Below, in pieces: positions 19,271 through 31,200 of a stretch of 64,000 nt of DNA (positions within the stretch are counted from its first letter, which is position 1; each line of letters begins with the position of its first letter). The stretch lies in contig CATNEN010000038.1 in the NCBI GenBank assembly GCA_950097015.1, positions 20,744,001 to 20,808,000 on the forward strand, given 5' to 3'. This stretch comes from Macrostomum hystrix. Its lineage: Eukaryota > Platyhelminthes > Macrostomidae. The translations under genes were made by a program, and so were the position numbers. Below the pieces are notes generated by a model, which was given only the letters and a program-made list of their open reading frames with translations, was not told the origin of the DNA and ran no database searches.

Positions 19271-20128
19271 CGTGGCTGCAACAAAACAAGAATAATTTTC
19301 CAACACCATTGTTTGCAAGATAATTCACGACCGAGAAAGCAATCAAAACAGAAACTTAGTATTTCTCGAAATTGAAAGAATACGAGTAAATAAAGCTGCA
19401 TTATTTAATATGCAGTCGCGAGAAGAGGAAAAAGAATGAGTAATTGTGTCATGAGTATTCTTGGCCCAATACTCTGGAAAACGCATATAATATGCAATCT
19501 AAGAAAACAAATGAGTTTTCTATACCGCGATTTTCGGTAAAAACTAATTGCTTTTTGTTCCGATTGCATTTCTTGTAGAGATATCTTGCACAGATATTCC
19601 AAGGATCAAATAAGTAAAAGGGTTATTTTAGATGTGGGGTATTCTCGGCAAAAGTTTCCTTAATTTTACTGATACTTAGCTTGCTTTCTTCATACTAGCT
19701 ACATCAAGTCACAGACTCGAACCGAAAAACATCTAAGCAAGAAGCGACCGCCGTCGGCTACACAACAGTTAAGAAGTTCTCGCAAAAATGTAATATTTAA
19801 AATCACAGCTGGGTCCGTAAGCTCGAATACGCGGCGAGGCCACACTCTAAACACGTACTAAACACCGTGGATTTGGGTGAGCCTTTGGGTCTCATCGTCC
19901 CTCCCTGGCAACGCCCATGCATCGGCCTAGGGGAGCATTCTGTTCTGTCTCATTGGTCCGTTGCATAATCAGCCTATACGACAGAGGAACGGATTGGGGA
20001 AGAATGCTGCAAAGCAATCTTAATAAATAATGAATCTTTTTAGGCAGAGGAGATTGCTTCGGGGACTCAAGAACGCTTAAACAAGTTTGATTCTTTAATT
20101 TTGCATTCGATAAAACTGCCACTCAGAC
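19271..20128. other. Intergenic, upstream of the peptide gene
   Basis: AT-rich, with no supported coding frame; short open frames at 19405-19602 and 19892-20122 show no domain. The promoter of the gene at 20129 should lie at its right end. Confidence 0.4.
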
Positions 20129-20922
20129 ATGTCGTCAGCCGCTTCAAAGGTGACTTTCACCCGGCTGTGCCTGCTGCTGGCACTGGCAATTGTCCTCCTA
20201 GATGACAAAGCCGAAGCCTTCAATGCCGGTGGACCTGGAGGCATCGAGGAGGAGGGCCGCATCAGTCCAGGCCAGTGGCGAACCCTGACAAAACGGTGGC
20301 TTCGCGAGTTGCAGGCCACAGGAGGCAGGCACGGCGGCGAGACGCGTTTTAGCCGGTGAGGGACCGCAAAAATTTCCGGATGTCCGGGTTTTTACGAACT
20401 TTCCGGGTTTTACGGACTTTCCGGGTTTTACAGACTTTCCGGGTTTTACGGACTTTCCGGTTTTATGGACTTTCCGGGTTTTACGGATTTTCCGGTTTTA
20501 CAGACTTTCCGGGTTTTACGGACTTTCCGGTTTTACGGACTTTCCGGGTTTTACGGACTTTCCGGTTTTACGGACTTTCCGGGTTTTACGGACTTTCCGG
20601 GTTTTACAGATTCTCCGTACTTGTCGACAGAAAAATCCCCATCGTAATCATCATTCTTGTTGTTTATACTTTAAAATTTATTTTTTTGCTGAATCTTTTA
20701 TAAACATTTTGCTAAGTTTACCCTGGGTGCTAAGTGCTTTGCTAATTTAGATTAAAGTAAATTAAGCAAGCGAGTTTTTTGAATATTTTATTGGAATTTA
20801 GATAACATCCAAATTTGCCAGAAAAGGTTTAAAAAAGATTTTTCCATTGTTGCAGCAACCGCAAATGGTGGCCAGTGAAGTACTGGGAGGTTCCGCCAGA
20901 AGAGATCGAAGTTCGGCGATAA
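20129..20922 (+). CDS. Secreted peptide precursor, 97 aa, two exons
   Basis: Exon 1 is 20129-20355 (ATG at 20129, donor GTGAGG). Exon 2 is 20856-20922 (acceptor TTGCAG, stop TAA), joining in phase. The product starts with a signal peptide (RLCLLLALAIVLLDDKAEA, about residues 10-28). It has no cysteines, a dibasic KR in TLTKRWLREL, and a Trp-rich tail (NRKWWPVKYWEVPPEE) ending in RR. These features fit a neuropeptide or hormone precursor; that is inference, as I do not recognise the peptide and no amidation glycine precedes the basic sites. AATAAA lies at 21122, 200 bp downstream. The intron holds a minisatellite. Confidence 0.6.
20380..20613 (+). repeat. 17-18-bp minisatellite in the peptide gene's intron
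   Basis: About 13 units of the type GGGTTTTACGGACTTTCC, with one base gained or lost between units. It begins only about 25 bp after the splice donor. Confidence 0.88.
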
Positions 20923-21121
20923 ACTCGTCGAGATGGAAGACGTCCTCCTCTCATTGGCTGCGACGTCGGCTGTGCAACGCTAAAACTAATGATCCCAATA
21001 ATTGATTTTTCACTTTTTGAGTTTCTGAACTTTGAACAATTCTGCATTGAATCAGTGAAAATAAAAGACCTAGAAAACTGTCGATTGAAGTCGGCGTCAT
21101 GCAAAGTTAAACTTTATGTTC

Positions 21122-21127
21122 AATAAA
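21122..21127 (+). other. Poly(A) signal of the peptide gene
   Basis: AATAAA 200 bp after the stop codon at 20922. Confidence 0.5.
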
Positions 21128-21279
21128 AATAATGTGATATACTTTCATATGGCCTGAAAACCATTTTGACTTGTCGTTTCATTGAATTTCTATACATGGC
21201 TAGCTTTAAATCGAAATGTAGCTCGTATTAATAGAAGACACAGCTCAAAAGACACGATCAGAAGACAGGTTAAAAGACA

Positions 21280-21790
21280 TAATAGACACAACTCGGAAGA
21301 CAAAGACCAGTAGACACAACTCGAAGACAAAGACCAGTAGACACAACTCGAAGACAAAGACCAGTAGACACAACTCGAAGACAAAGACCAGTAGACACAA
21401 CTCGAAGACAAAGACCAGTAGACACAACTCGGAAGACAAAGACCAGTAGACACAACTCGAAGACAAAGACCAGTAGACACAACTCGGAAGACAAAGACCA
21501 GTAGACACAACTCGAAGACAAAGACCAGTAGACACAACTCGAAGACAAAGACCAGTAGACACAACTCGAAGACAAAGATCAGTAGACACAACTCGAAGAC
21601 AAAGACCAGTAGACACAACTCGAAGACAAAGATCAGTAGACACAACTCGAAGACAAAGACCAGTAGACACAACTCGAAGACAAAGACCAGTAGACACAAC
21701 TCGAAGACAAAGACCAGTAGACACAACTCGGAAGACAAAGACCAGTAGACACAACTCGAAGACAAAGACCAGTAGACACAACTATAAGAC
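21280..21790. repeat. 27-bp minisatellite
   Basis: About 19 units containing ACACAACTCGAAGACAAAG, with occasional 28-bp units having an extra G. Since 27 is a multiple of three, long minus-strand open frames result; they are not genes. Confidence 0.93.
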
Positions 21791-21799
21791 AAAGACCAT

Positions 21800-22740
21800 G
21801 CAGTAGATACGAAAAAAGCTCTCTCAAACAAGGTAACGATTTAGCTGCTGCCGATAAAAACATTACAAAATTATTTTTTTAATTTCCCCGATGACAGACC
21901 AGCATTATTGACTTAAGAAACGTAGCTAGTCTATCGCTGGCGTGGTAGATACAGAAATAAAAACCGTACAGTATACATGACACATGTTTTGCCAATTTCC
22001 ACCGTAAGGCAATTGACATCATTGTCTTCATCTTAAATCTGGTTTTCAATGTTATTTCAGCTAAAAAACATACATCGACCAAGGCCTCTGTGTTTGTTCG
22101 CTTTTTTTAGAGGCATTGTGTCAAGGAATTTGTTCCAGTTCTAATTGTTGGTACGAAAGATTGCCTAACATTGTTATGCTGTGTATGCAGCGTACCCTGG
22201 AGCTGTTTTTGCTACAGCTTTACTTTTCAGGAAATTTTTCTAAACGGTGCATTGTGACGGAGAAAACTGGAATATAGAAAATTTATATTTATTCAGTACG
22301 AGCCAGTGACATTGGAAGGATCGCCTTAGACAAAAACAAAAATGTCTACTTCGGTGTCCTGTTATGTCCATGGTTATGGTATCGTTTTGGAGGTGTACGA
22401 GCCGTATTTTTGGGTCTAACAACCAATAAAAAATAACGTATTTTAAAATATATATAACGCGAGTAGTTCTTTGAGCTAAAATTAGACTGTCAGTTTTTTG
22501 GTCTTACAATTAACCAGAGAACGCTGACTAATATCAGCGCACCGATGCAATAAATTGTACGTGCAAATTAATTTAGACACAAATTAGCCAAACCTAAATT
22601 GATTGACTAATTTGTTTACGCACTAGATAGCCGAAAAATCATGAATCTATTACACTTCCATGGATATGAAAAGCAATGATGTTGGTTATGAAGCTCAATT
22701 TACTAATGCCTAACTGAGTTTTTGTTTATATGCCTACCGC
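21800..22740. other. Intergenic, no gene seen
   Basis: AT-rich sequence with only short, unsupported open frames (21879-22082, 22240-22422). Confidence 0.4.
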
Positions 22741-22744
22741 TATC

Positions 22745-23935
22745 AGATAATAAAATATGTCAAATAGTGTACTTTACCACGGCTTGGACAAGCCAGTTCT
22801 GGCCAAATAGAGATCCAAAAGAACATGTAGACCATTGTACAGGCCAAACGGATTGTGAGATGACAGATGAGACAGCGGGAGATGAGACGGCGGAGAGATG
22901 AGAAAGCGGAGAGATGAGACAGCGGAGAGACATGGGACACAAGAGAGATCTTTAGAGAGAGGACTTTCAGGAGAGATCAGATAGGGAAGAGAGGAGATGA
23001 GGGAGAGATCAGATGTGGAGAGATCAGATAGGGGAGAGATCAGGTAGGGGAGAGATCAGGTAGGGGAGAGAGGAGATAAGGGAGAGATCAGATGTGGAGA
23101 GATCAGGTAGGGGAGAGATCAGGTAGGGGAGAAATCAGGTAGGGGAGAGATCAGGTAGGGGAGAGATCAGATAGGGGAGAGATCAGGTAGGGGAGAGATC
23201 AGGTAGGGGAGAGATCAGGTAGGGGAGAGATCAGATAGGGGAGAGATCAGATAGGGGAGAGATCAGATAGGGGAGAGATCAGATAGGGGAGAGATCAGGT
23301 AGGGGAGAGATCAGGTAGGGGAGAGATCAGGTAGGGGAGAGATCAGATAGGGGAGAGATCAGATAGGGGAGAGATCAGATAGGGGAGAGATCAGATAGGG
23401 GAGAGATCAGATAGGGGAGAGATCAGATAGGGGAGAGATCAGATAGGGGAGAGATCAGATAGGGGAGAGATCAGGTAGGGGAGAGAGGAGATAAGGGAGA
23501 GATCAGATGTGGAGAGATCAGATAGGGGAGAGATCAGATAGGGAAGAGAGGAGATAAGGGAGAGATCAGATGTGGAGAGATCAGGTAGGGGAGAGATCAG
23601 ATAGGGGAGAGATCAGATAGGGGAGAGATCAGGTAGGGGAGAGATCAGGTAGGGGAGAGATCAGGTAGGGGAGAAATCAGGTAGGGGAGAGATCAGGTAG
23701 GGGAGAGATCAGATAGGGGAGAGATCAGGTAGGGGAGAGATCAGGTAGGGGAGAGATCAGGTAGGGGAGAGATCAGATAGGGGAGAGATCAGATAGGGGA
23801 GAGATCAGGTAGGGGAGAGATCAGGTAGGGGAGAGATCAGGTAGGGGAGAGATCAGGTAGGGGAGAGATCAGGTAGGGGAGAGATCAGGTAGGGGAGAGA
23901 TCAGGTAGGGGAGAGATGAGACAGGGGAGAGATGA
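22745..23935 (-). repeat. 16-bp minisatellite, apparently grown inside a decayed hAT-like MITE
   Basis: About 60 units of the type GGGGAGAGATCAGGTA or GGGGAGAGATCAGATA. The outermost units read GAGATGAGACAGGGGAGA, which is the reverse complement of the array at 60490-61370. The left flank (about 22795-22830, GGCCAAATAGAGATCC) aligns with the reverse complement of the right end of that MITE. No intact termini remain. Confidence 0.75.
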
Positions 23936-24335
23936 GACAAAAAAGGCCAAAACACATTTAGAATCCGTGTTTAGAAGCCATTCTCGAATGTGCGTTGCAA
24001 GTGAAATCTCTTATCCGCGAAAAATATGTCTCGCAATAGACTATAGGATGAATAATAAATTAATTTTTTCATAGTCTTTAGGAGACTGAACGTCACTTTA
24101 CCAGACCATACATCTGACAATCACGCCACTTGACAAACGCGTCACACTAGCGGAGTGCTTGCAGGCCACTCAAAAGTGTAGCTTAGCGCATCCGTAGTGG
24201 AAATGCGTCAGCATACATCGAGATGGATACATCGAAATTAGAATTTTAGAATTCAGGAATTTGCTAATTAGAATTCTAAGCTTAAAATACATTTACGGTT
24301 CGCACCAGGTACGCTGTCTATCCACATTTGCGAAA
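23936..24335. other. Intergenic, no gene seen
   Basis: About 400 bp of AT-rich sequence between two arrays, with nothing recognised. Confidence 0.4.
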
Positions 24336-24336
24336 A

Positions 24337-25047
24337 ACGTCTTCGTGACATACCTGACGCCTCAACTTACACCTGACCTCAGCTGTCATACCTGACACCT
24401 CAACTGTCATACCTGACACCTCAACTGTCATAACTGACACCTCAACTGTCATATCTGACACCTCAACTGTCATATCTGACACCTCAACTGTCATACCTGA
24501 CACCTCAACTGTCATACCTGACACCTCAACTGTCATACCTGACACCTCAACTGTCATATCTGACACCTCAACTGTCATATCTGACACCTCAACTGTCATA
24601 TCTGACACCTCAACTGTCATACCTGACACCTCAACTGTCATATCTGACACCTCAACTGTCATACCTGACACCTCAACTGTCATACCTGACACCTCAACTA
24701 TCATAACTGACACCTCAACTATCATAACTGACACCTCAACTATCATAACTGACACCTCAACTATCATAACTGACACCTCAACTATCATAACTGACACCTC
24801 AACTATCATAACTGACACCTCAACTATCATAACTGACACCTCAACTATCATAACTGACACCTCAACTGTCATAACTGACACCTAAACTGTCATATCTGAC
24901 ACCTCAACTGTCATACCTGACACATTAACTTTCATACCTTACACCTCAACTGTCATGCCTGACAGCTCAACTTTCATACCTGACACCTCAAATGTCATAC
25001 CTGATACCTCAACTGTCATACCTGACACCTCAACTGGTATTTCATGA
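24337..25047. repeat. 21-bp minisatellite
   Basis: About 33 units of ACCTCAACTGTCATACCTGA plus C, with variant blocks (ATACC, ATATC, and a run of ACTATCATAACTG at about 24690-24850). The minus-strand frame of repeated TVEVS is an artefact of the period being divisible by three. It ends about 220 bp from the 3' end of ALDH8A1. Confidence 0.95.
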
Positions 25048-25266
25048 CTGACACCTTAAGTCAAGTAATTTTCATCCTTTTTTCATTTGTCATAAATAAA
25101 GATTGCACAGATAAAATGAAAATATCGAAGTCCTGTTTATATGCACCTTTGAAGTTATGACGTAATCATTTTCTTATTTTTGGATAATGTTAAAATTATC
25201 CAACACTGCGATGCTAGTTTAGCTCAAAATTTGAGCACTTTAATCAACGGGTTGTAACAAAAAACT

Positions 25267-28200
25267 TCAGCTCTGATAGCGCACACAGACAGTCTTGACT
25301 TCGGTGTAGAAGTCCAGCGAGTCCTTGGCGCCTTCTCGACCTACGCCTGACTGCTTGCAGCCGCCGAATGGCATGTTCAGGTCGCGAACTAGCCAGCAGT
25401 TGGACCACACTGTGCCCACCTGGGGTGTAATTAGAGTGACTGAATGTGTGCTGATGGAGTGACTGAATGTGGGCAGAGGGAGTGACTGAATCTGGGCAGA
25501 GGGAGTGACTGAGTGTGGGCAGAGGGGGTGACTGAAAGTGTGCTGATGGAGTGACTGAATGTGTGCTGATGGAGTGACTGAATGTGGGCAGAGGGAGTGA
25601 CTGAATGGGAGCAGAGGGAGTGACTGAATGTGGGCAGAGGGAGTGACTGAATGTGGGCAGAGGGAGTGACTGAATGTGGGCAGAGGGAGTGACTGAATGT
25701 GGGCAGAGGGAGTGACTGAATGTGGGCAGAGGGAGTGACTGAATGTGGGCTGAGGGAGTGACTGAATGTGGGCAGAGGGAGTGACTGAATGTGGGCAGAG
25801 GCAGTGACTGAATGTGGGCAGAGGGAGTGACTGAATCTGGGCAGAGGGAGTGACTGAGTGTGGGCAGAGGGGGTGACTGAATGTGTGCTGATGGAGTGAC
25901 TGAATGTGTGCTGATGGAGTGACTGAATGTGGGCTGAGGGAGTGACTGAGTGTGGGCAGAGGGAGTGACTGAGTGGGAGAAATTAGAATAGGAAGGTGAG
26001 AAAGTTCTCACATCGAGCAGTCGCGAGACCCTGAGGATTTTACCAACATCTCTGCTGAACAGCGTTGCGCATAGCCCATACTTTACCGAGTTGGCACGCT
26101 TAACGACCTGTAAGAATACAATTTTGATACCTGCATTGTTATGAAAGATCATTTCACAATAGAAAAAAAGTTCACTAAGATGGATATTTTAATCATGCAT
26201 TTTATCAATGCTAACATCGACAAAAAACTGTCTTATGTCACGCGCAGACATATCGGATTTCTTATTGATATTAACAATGCTCAGTGCGTGATGGATTAAC
26301 AAAAAGTTGCCCCTAAATACTCTATGTAAGATTCTAGAAATAAGTGGAATCAATGGAGCCGCCAACGAGCCAAGAGACGATGAGAAGAATGCGTGAGACT
26401 GCGGATGAGATGATGAGAAAATCTGAGATACAGATTAGACGATGAGAAAATTTATGAGATACAGATTAGACGATGAGAAAATTTATGAGATACAGATTAG
26501 ACGATGAGAAAATTTATGAGATACAGATTAGACGATGAGAAAATTTATGAGATACAGATTAGACGATGAGAAAATTTATGAGATACAGATTAGACGATGA
26601 GAAAATTTATGAGATACAGATTAGACGATGAGAAAATATATGAGATACAGATTAAACGATGAGAAAATTTATGAGATACAGATTAGACGATGAGAAAATT
26701 TATGAGATACAGATTAGACGTTGAGAAAATTTATGAGATACAGATTAGACGATGAGAAAATTTATGAGACTACAGATTAGACGATGAGAAAATTTATGAG
26801 ATACAGATTAGACGTTGAGAAAATTTATGAGATACAGATTAGACGATGAGAAAAGTTTTGAGACTACAGATGTCCGTGAAATGATGAAAAATTGTACCGA
26901 TTATTAAGATGAACTCTCCTACTCGCCATTTCAAACTGATCTGCAAGATAAGTAGATTTTTTAAAGCAGAGCACCATATTACCTTTGAAAATAATCTAAA
27001 ATAATTGAGTAAATTTGAGCCCATAAATATGGCTCGGCTCAAATGACACCATTAGACTGGTCATGGCATCAGACTAATAATTTGTTTATGCACAATTTTA
27101 GACCGCCGTTTCATAGAAACTATCCATTAGGCACCGGTTAAGGAGGTTGTAGCCTTGTGGTTAGAGCGGCGGCCTCACGACTTGAAGGTCGGGGGTTCAA
27201 TTCTTGACTTCACTGGAAACATTTGTGTCCTTTACAAATAGGCCCCGGTTATTAGGCCTCGGTTTTAAGAGTCAGAATGCACAGCGATACAAATTTTCGA
27301 AGCTTAATTCCTCAGTATTTTTTTCCTTCAACTAATTATAAAGGTGGCAAAGCCTCATATGATTTGAACCTGTCCACCCGGATTAGCAAATAGAAAGTTG
27401 CAGCCGAGTTAGCAGCTTGCCAATCAAACAGGAAATTGGCAACAATATCGGCTTTGACTTCATCGACTGCAACTTTTCCACCTATAGTTTCCGCGTGTTT
27501 GGCTATGTCTGCTCACTTTTTTGTTTAACTTGGGTCTGCATCAGCTGCATCAGCAGATTAAAATTAAACAAATGAAAATTCTCGAAATTGGTTCAGTGTC
27601 ATGTAACCAGAATCCCTCTGCAAACTGCAAAAATTCTAATGCCTACGCGAAAAAATCCCAATCCAAAAGAAACAGCGAAACACGTTGTCAATGCATTCCC
27701 AGCTCAGTTGGCTTTTAATTTCCGTCAAATTATTTTGCTGACTAAGTCGCACTAGATCCCAAAGCGACTGAGTCTCATCACTATCTATTCCAATTCACAC
27801 AGAATATAATCCCATTTACCATTTACAATCCCATCCTCATTGAATCCCATCCTCATTGAATCCCATCCTCATTGAATCCCATCCTCACTGTATCCCATCC
27901 TCATCGAATCCCATCCTCATTGAATCCCATCCTCATTAAGTCCCATCCTCATTAAGTCCCATCCTCATTGAATCCCATCCTCATTGAATCCCATCCTCAT
28001 TGTATCCCATCCTCATTAAGTCCCATCCTCATTGAATCCCATCCTCATTGAATCCCATCCTCATTGTATCCCATCCTCACTGTATCCCATCCTCATCGAA
28101 TCCCATCCTCATTGAATCCCATCCTCATTGAATCCCATCCTCATTAAGTCCCATCCTCATTGAATCCCATCCTCATTGAATCCCATCCTCATTGTATCCC

Positions 28201-31200
28201 ATCCTCATTAAGTCCCATCCTCATTGAATCCCATCCTCATTGAATCCCATCCTCATTGAATCCCATCCTCATTAAGTCCCATCCTCATTGAATCCCATCC
28301 TCATTGAATCCCATCCTTATTTTGGATTCCATCCTCATTGAATCCCATCCTCATTGAATCCCATCCTCATTGAATCCCATCCTTATTTTGGATTCCATCC
28401 TCATTGAATCCCATCCTCATTGAATCCCATCCTTATTTTGGATTCCATCCTCATTGAATCCCATCCTCATTGAATCCCATCCTCATTGAATCCCATCCTC
28501 ATTGAATCCCATCCTCATTGAATCCCATCCTTATTTTGGATTCCATCCTCATTGAATCCCATCCTCATTGAATCCCATCCTCATTGAATCCCATCCTCAT
28601 TGAATCCCATCCTTATTTTGGATTCCATCCTCATTGAATCCCATCCTCATTGAATCCCATCCTCATTGAATCCCATCCTCATTGAATCCCATTTAATGGG
28701 ATGAAAAAAATGATAGGACTCTCATTAAATCCAATCCACAATGAAGCCTTTCCAAATCGAATCCTATCCTCAAAAAAACTCATTAACACGAAATCCTATC
28801 CTCACATTTTACCATCTTCCCAAAGAGTCCAATATTCCTTTCATAATCCCATACTCGTTAAATCCCATGCAGACAAAGCTTATTGTTCACTTAGTCAAAT
28901 CCCAGATCCCACCCTAAGAGTAGGGTTCCGTGAAATTTCTTTCAGAAGGATCAAGTCCCAAAAATGCCAACCTCACCTCAGCCTCAGAATCGAACGGCAC
29001 AACGCAGGTGACGGGCCCGAAGATCTCGTCCCGCATGCAGGGCGCTTCGTCGTCCAATCCGCGAACGCCGTCGCCGACAATGACAGTCGGGCGAACGTAG
29101 TAGCCGCCAGAGAGTTCGGCGGGCAGTTGCAGTCGGTCTCCAGGAATCTCGCCGCATAGAATTCTGCCCCCGCTGGTTGGCGCCGACTCAATGTAGCCGA
29201 GAATTTTCTGTCGATGCTCGGCGCTAACAACTGCGCCTAGCTTGTTGGCCGGGTCTCGTCGATCCCCAACCCGCCATTTGCTGCGTTTTTGCAGTGAAAA
29301 TTTACTTCGATTTTTTAAGATTATTTGCGCGTTATCTACTTTAAGTAATACGGAAGAAATATTGCAGTATTAATTGTGAGAATCATCAAACCTTGTTTCA
29401 CTTTCAATCGAGAAAAGTGTCTAACAGTTTTCTAAATGTGTCCAACAGTTTTTTAAATGTGCTTAACAGTTTTCTAAATGTGCTTAACAGTTTTCTAAAT
29501 GTGCTTAACAGTTATCTAAATGCGTTTAACAGTTGTCTAAATGCGTTTAACAGTTTTCTAAATGTTTGATAGTTTTCTCCATGTGTTTAACAGTTTTCTA
29601 AATGTGTTTAACAGTTTTCTAAAGTGTCCAACGATTTTCTAAATGTGTCGAACAGATTTCTAAATGTGTTTAACAGGTTTCCTAAATGTGTTTAATAGTT
29701 TCTAAATGTGTTTAACAGGTTTCCTAAATTTGTTTCATAGTTTCTAAATGTGTTTAACAGTTTTCTAAATGTGCTTAACATGTTTCACAATGTGTTTAAC
29801 AGTTCTCTAAATGTGTTTAATAGTTTTCTAATGATTAATAGTTATGTAAACGTGTTTAACAGAACTCTAAATGTGTTTAACAGGTTTCTAAAACTGTTTA
29901 ATAGTATTCTTGATGTGTCCAAGAGTTTTCTAAATGTTTTTAACAGTTTCCGAAATGTGTTTAACATTTTTTCTATGTGTTTTACAGTTTTCTAAATGTG
30001 TCTAATATAAGTTTTAAAAATGTGTTTAACAGGTTTCTTAAAAGTGTTTAGCAGTTGAAAATAGTTCTCTGCTGCTGGGGTGGAATTAGTTCTTTGCTGC
30101 TGGGGGGAATTAGTTCTTTGCTGCTGGGGGGAATTAGTTCTTTGCTGCTGGGGGGAATTAGTTCTTTGCTGCTGGGGGGAATTAGTTCTTTGCTGCTGGG
30201 GGGAATTAGTTCTCTGCTGCTGGGGGGAATTAGTTCTCTGCTGCTGGGGGGAATTAGTTCTTTGCTGCTGGGGTGGAATTAGTTCTCTGCTGCTGGGGTG
30301 GAATTAGTTCTTTCCTGCTGGGGGGAATTAGTTCTCTGCTGCTGGGGGGAATTAGTTCTTTGCTGCTGGGGGGAATTAGTTCTCTGCTGCTGGGGGGAAT
30401 TAGTTCTCTGCTGCTGGGGTGGAATTAGTTCTTTGCTGCTGGGGGGAATTAGTTCTCTGCTGCTGGGGGGAATTAGTTCTCTGCTGCTGGGGTGGAATTA
30501 GTTCTTTGCTGCTGGGGGGAATTAGTTCTCTGCTGCTGGGGGGAATTAGTTCTCTGCTGCTGGGGTGGAATTAGTTCTCTGCTGCTGGGGGGGAATTAGT
30601 TCTTTGCTGCTGGGGTGGAATTAGTTCTTTGCTGCTGGGGGAATTTGTTCTCTGCTGCTGGGGGGAATTAGTTCTTTGCTGCTGGGGGGGGGCTTAGTGT
30701 GCTAGTATTAAAGCTAAATATCAAATAGAAATAAAATACGTTTTTACACATTCACATTAGCTATTGAGTCTTGCGTAAAAATCTAAAGCAGGAAATAAAC
30801 AGCATCACAAATCTCATCTGAGCGTCACCAAACTACCAATTCGATCTCATTTATCTAAAAAACCGTGGTTTATTAGCTCAAATCTGGAACGGATAAGACT
30901 TATGAAAAAAGGTAACAAAAATAATAAATACAACTCACGAAGTCTCCTCGATAAACAGTTGCAGAAACTCATTATAGATCCCTCGCTCAACAAAGATACG
31001 ACTCGTGCACAGACAGATTTCGCCCTGATTGGTGAAGCTCGACCTAAACACGAAAGTACAAATTTATACAATAATATTGTTGCTTAGAGGCTCTCAAAGT
31101 ACAATTACACGTGACGGACTGACCTGACGCAGGTTTCAACCGTTGATGTCAGATCGCAATCAGCAAATACAATGGCCGCGTTTTTTCCGCCTAACTGTTT

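Noticed and set aside
21190-21863. Open frames of Leu/Cys/Val-rich repeats on the minus strand
   Set aside because: They are produced by the 27-bp array whose period is a multiple of three; the hydrophobic look is compositional.
24318-24881. 187-codon frame of repeated TVEVS
   Set aside because: A product of the 21-bp array; no start context or conserved flanks.
28973-29230. 85-aa minus-strand frame starting MLAPSIDRKF
   Set aside because: The frame is wrong; the neighbouring minus-strand frame encodes ALDH8A1 exon 7 with matching splice phases.
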